Below are positions 5,137 through 7,454 of a stretch of 7,454 nucleotides of DNA, in pieces. Below the pieces are notes generated by a model, which made no database searches, was not told where the DNA came from, and worked only from the letters and a program-made list of their open reading frames with translations. Both the position numbers and the translations under genes were made by a program. The stretch lies in contig JASHUH010000131.1 of NCBI GenBank assembly GCA_030040115.1, positions 1 to 7,454 of the forward strand, read 5' to 3'. The first letter of the stretch is position 1. The number at the start of each line of letters is the position of its first letter. This stretch comes from Acidobacteriaceae bacterium. Its GTDB lineage: Bacteria > Acidobacteriota > Terriglobia > Terriglobales > Acidobacteriaceae.

Positions 5137-6318
5137 GCCAGCCGTGCCACAGCCACAGAGTGAGCAGATGCCGGATTTCGGGCACGCTGCGAGGAACTTT
5201 GTTGAGAGAAGGTTTTTTCTCCCCGGCGCGCAGCGCCGTCAGCACCGCCAGGGCCAACATGGACAAGGGGATGTGCCGATACCAGCCCCGCCAGCGCCGG
5301 ACTTCGTAGTGGTCCAATCCGCACTCGCTCTTGGCCATCTGAAAGGCGCTCTCCACCGCCCAGCGCCGTCCCGCCACGGCCGCCAGCGTCTTCAGGGTGC
5401 TTTGCTTTTTGCGCGCATAGGTGAAATAGAAAGCGTACTCCGGCTTTGCGTCCAGGCTGCGCCGCACCAGCAGAGTATGTTCCCAACCCTCGCCCTTCGC
5501 CCAGGGGGCCAAGGCCCAGTCGTAGAGCCTCTCTCCCTTGGCGCCCTGGCCGGCAGAAAGACGTTTCCAAGCCCGCTTGGGCAGCTTGTTTGCGATCTCA
5601 TCCACGCGGTGCTGGCGCAGGTCCTGCCGCCACAAGCGCTGATCCGCGGCTACGGCCAACACAAAAGGCTGGCGACGTCCTTCCAGCCAGCGGCGCAGCT
5701 TACTGTCACGGCCATAAACCTCATCCCCTGCTACCCAGCCACAGGGTACCCCGTCCTGGAAGGCACGTTCCAGCATCCGCTTGCCCAGCATCGGTTTGGT
5801 CGCAAACGGGACTCCTTCGGGTATGCCGGCGGCCCGGCAGCGCGGCCCATCCTCTACCCAATCCCGGGGAAGATACAACTCGCGGTCCAGCAGAACATAG
5901 CCTCGTTCGCCGGCATAACGAAGAAACACGCCTACCTGGCTGTTCTCGATCCGCCCTGCCGTGCCACTGTACTGGCGCTAAACCCCGGCAGAATGGATGC
6001 CCTTCTTCACAAATCCCGTCTCGTCCAGAACCAGCACCGCATCCCCGCTGCCCAACTGTTCCTGCACATACTCGCTGAGGCGTGCCTGGACTGCACTGGT
6101 GTCCCACCGCGAGCGATCCAGTAAATACTGCATCCCCTAGGGAGACGTTTCCCTGCCCACTCCGCCACCTGCCAACTGTTCTTCCGCTCACAGCCGCTCA
6201 GCAGACCTTCCAGATACGCCAGACTCCGCTCCCGCACCTCCCAGCGCGCAAACAAATCTCCCAGCCCCTGATGCAACCCCACCAGCTCGCCTTTCCACCC
6301 TGCTAGCGATGGCTTCAT
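5137..6318 (-). mobile_element. IS701-family element remnant (3' end lost)
   Basis: The remnant is bounded on the low side by the IS21 terminus. On the high side the element must extend beyond the transposase start, somewhere in 6319 to about 6400, but I could not define its inverted repeat because the partner end is missing. Candidate YTAR target sequences (TTAG near 6351, CTAA near 6383) are present but cannot be confirmed as duplications. The IS701 piece carries a nonsense codon and a frameshift, so it probably decayed before or after the IS21 event without selection. Confidence 0.65.
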
Positions 6319-6470
6319 CGCTCCCGCGGACAGTCGGCCCTGAGCAACTTTAGCTTATCACTCACAATTACAACTGTAGTACTAAGAAGCGCTTGCAGCC
6401 CGCCCGAAGACGGTTGGCGGCGCCGGAAACTTAGCGCAGGAGTGAGCGACGGCCCCCGCATGGGAAAATA

Positions 6471-7454
6471 ATGATCATGGAAAGCGCTAGCTTGCAAGCG
6501 AAATCGCAAAGCATGGTGACCCTTGACGAGATTCGGGCGGCGGCGGCGCGCATTGCTTCCGTCGCCGTGAGAACGCCGATGGTGCGTGCGTCCTTTCCGG
6601 GGGTCGCAGGGCCTGGAACGGGGCGGGAGAACTGGCTTAAAGCCGAGAGCCTGCAACCGATTGGGGCCTTCAAGGTGCGCGGGGCGGCGAACAAGATACT
6701 GCAGTTGACGCCGGCCCAGATTGCCCGCGGGGTGATTACCTATTCGAGCGGCAATCATGCGCAGGGCGTGGCCTATGTGGCGCGCGAGGTGGGCGCGAAG
6801 GCGGTGATCGTGATGCCCGCGAACGCACCCGCCATCAAGCGCGCGGCAACGCTGGCGCTGGGCGCGGAGATTGTGGATGTGGGCTTGGCGTCGAGCGAAC
6901 GGCTGGCGGTGGCCGAACAATTGGTGCGCGAGCACGGGTATGTGGTCGTTCCGCCGTATGATGACGAGCAGATTATTGCCGGGCAGGCGACATGCGGGCT
7001 GGAGATTGCCGAAGCGCTCCCGGATTTGGATTTGGTGGTGGCTCCGGTTTCAGGCGGAGGGCTGTTGAGTGGAGTGGCCGCAGCGGTCAAACAGCTTCAG
7101 CCGCGGGCGAAGGTTTTCGGCATTGAGCCGGAGCTGGCAGGCGACACAGCCGAAAGCTTTCGCACGGGCCGAATCGTAACCTGGCCGGCGGAGCTCACCA
7201 GCCGCACCATTGCGGATGGATTGCGCACCCAAAGCGTGGGCGAGCGGAATTTCTCTCATATCCAGGCGTTTGTGGACGGCATTGTGACCGTGAGCGAGGC
7301 CGAGATTCGCGCCGCGATGCGGTCCATTGTGACCACGACGCGCCTGGTTCCCGAGCCCAGCGGCGCGGTGGCCGCGGCCGGGCTGCTCTTTCACGGGCAT
7401 GAATTGCCGCCCTATCGAAGAGCTGTAGCGGTGGTGAGCGGCGGCAATGTGGAT
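6471..7454 (+). CDS. PLP-dependent threonine ammonia-lyase / serine racemase family enzyme (3' end outside window)
   Basis: This is a fold-type II PLP enzyme in the cytoplasm. Relatives deaminate L-threonine or L-serine to 2-oxo acids or racemise serine. The 328 visible residues show GAFKVRGA with the PLP lysine K68, the phosphate- and substrate-binding loop SSGNHAQG (92-99), the glycine loop SGGGLLSG (194-201) and, at the window edge, VVSGGN, whose Ser (323) contacts the cofactor ring nitrogen in relatives. E219, A223 and D225 (EPELAGD) match the divalent-cation site of eukaryotic-type serine racemase and the short catabolic ammonia-lyases. The protein appears close to its end, so a long C-terminal ACT regulatory domain, as in biosynthetic IlvA, is unlikely but cannot be excluded. 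Starts at 6471, 6477 and 6513 share the frame; 6471 is chosen for the GGGA six to eight bases upstream, while many relatives begin at the equivalent of MVTLDEIR (6513). It is transcribed divergently from the IS701 remnant. Confidence 0.9.
   Translation, partial: MIMESASLQAKSQSMVTLDEIRAAAARIASVAVRTPMVRASFPGVAGPGTGRENWLKAESLQPIGAFKVRGAANKILQLTPAQIARGVITYSSGNHAQGVAYVAREVGAKAVIVMPANAPAIKRAATLALGAEIVDVGLASSERLAVAEQLVREHGYVVVPPYDDEQIIAGQATCGLEIAEALPDLDLVVAPVSGGGLLSGVAAAVKQLQPRAKVFGIEPELAGDTAESFRTGRIVTWPAELTSRTIADGLRTQSVGERNFSHIQAFVDGIVTVSEAEIRAAMRSIVTTTRLVPEPSGAVAAAGLLFHGHELPPYRRAVAVVSGGNVD

Larger units (their letters stand above)
5069..6318 (-). pseudogene. IS701-family transposase, broken and fused to the IS21 end
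   Basis: This is an IS701-family DDE transposase in three pieces. Piece 1 starts at ATG 6318 (MKPSLAGWKGELVGLHQGLG) with GGGAG just upstream and runs through ERKNSWQVAEWAGKRLP. A one-base deletion near 6138-6141 (CCTAGGGG where CCTCAGGGG would encode the usual P-Q-G-M-Q) moves the frame. Piece 2 carries VLVLDETGFVKKG with the first catalytic Asp (codon 6025-6023), then meets a TAG at 5980-5978 where the family has a Gln (CAG to TAG). Piece 3 carries AGDEVYG (second Asp, 5725-5723), WAVESAF (Glu, 5353-5351) and the late motif GLDHYEVRRWRGWYRHI. After SVPEIRHLLTLWLWHGWH the normal basic C-terminal tail is replaced by about 20 residues encoded by the IS21 terminal repeats, ending at 5069. It is not expected to give an active enzyme. 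Confidence 0.85.

Noticed and set aside
5084..6124. 346-codon plus-strand frame opposite the IS701 transposase
   Set aside because: It stays open because of GC-biased third positions of the transposase. The conserved catalytic motifs are all on the minus strand.
6319..6470. Promoter for the PLP enzyme gene and the outer inverted repeat of IS701
   Set aside because: AT-richer sequence is present around 6345-6390, but no convincing paired -35/-10 boxes or terminal repeat could be assigned without the partner IS end.
6315..7400. Minus-strand frames opposite the PLP enzyme (6315-6935, 7050-7400)
   Set aside because: The plus strand encodes an uninterrupted, motif-complete enzyme, so the antisense frames are shadows.

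Overview
The window is GC-rich bacterial DNA dominated by insertion sequences. Three transposable elements of different families (IS630, IS21, IS701) lie between remnants of chromosomal genes, and one apparently intact housekeeping-type gene sits at the right edge. The lineage cannot be fixed from this sequence. High GC, a stand-alone PLP ammonia-lyase/racemase and a 47-residue-period TPR protein fit a GC-rich Gram-negative such as a proteobacterium or acidobacterium, but that is a guess.

Left part (1-2178). The C-terminal end of an alpha/beta-hydrolase, most like a type I thioesterase of an NRPS/PKS assembly line, runs in from the left and ends at base 602. An IS630-family element (602-1649, TA target duplication, 26-bp imperfect inverted repeats) lies at its stop codon. 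Removing the element and one TA gives a continuous reading frame from ATG 550 through to 2121. The element therefore appears to have split a second, unrecognised gene (about 173 aa) that overlapped the thioesterase end by about 50 bp, while leaving the thioesterase protein unchanged (TAA became TAG). The IS630 transposase is itself broken over three frames. A convergent TPR-protein fragment follows on the minus strand.

Middle (about 2637-5136). An IS21-family element carries istA and istB on the minus strand, overlapping by 20 bp. Both ends carry two 25-bp-spaced repeats, inverted relative to each other, and two related copies lie inside the istA coding sequence. IstB looks intact. IstA keeps its D-D-E triad but appears to have lost about 90-100 residues of its C-terminal region in frame.

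Right part (5069-6318). An IS701-family transposase pseudogene (minus strand) carries one frameshift and one nonsense codon. Its 3' end runs into the IS21 terminus, so the IS21 element sits in, or has replaced, the end of the IS701 element. The TPR fragment and the IS701 remnant abut opposite IS21 ends with no visible target duplication, which suggests a deletion or rearrangement.

Right edge (6471-7454). A fold-type II PLP enzyme of the threonine ammonia-lyase/serine racemase group starts on the plus strand and leaves the window just after its conserved SGGN motif.

I found no convincing new multi-gene system. The observations most worth following are the gene split by IS630, the terminal-repeat copies inside istA, and the possible frameshift site in the IS630 transposase.
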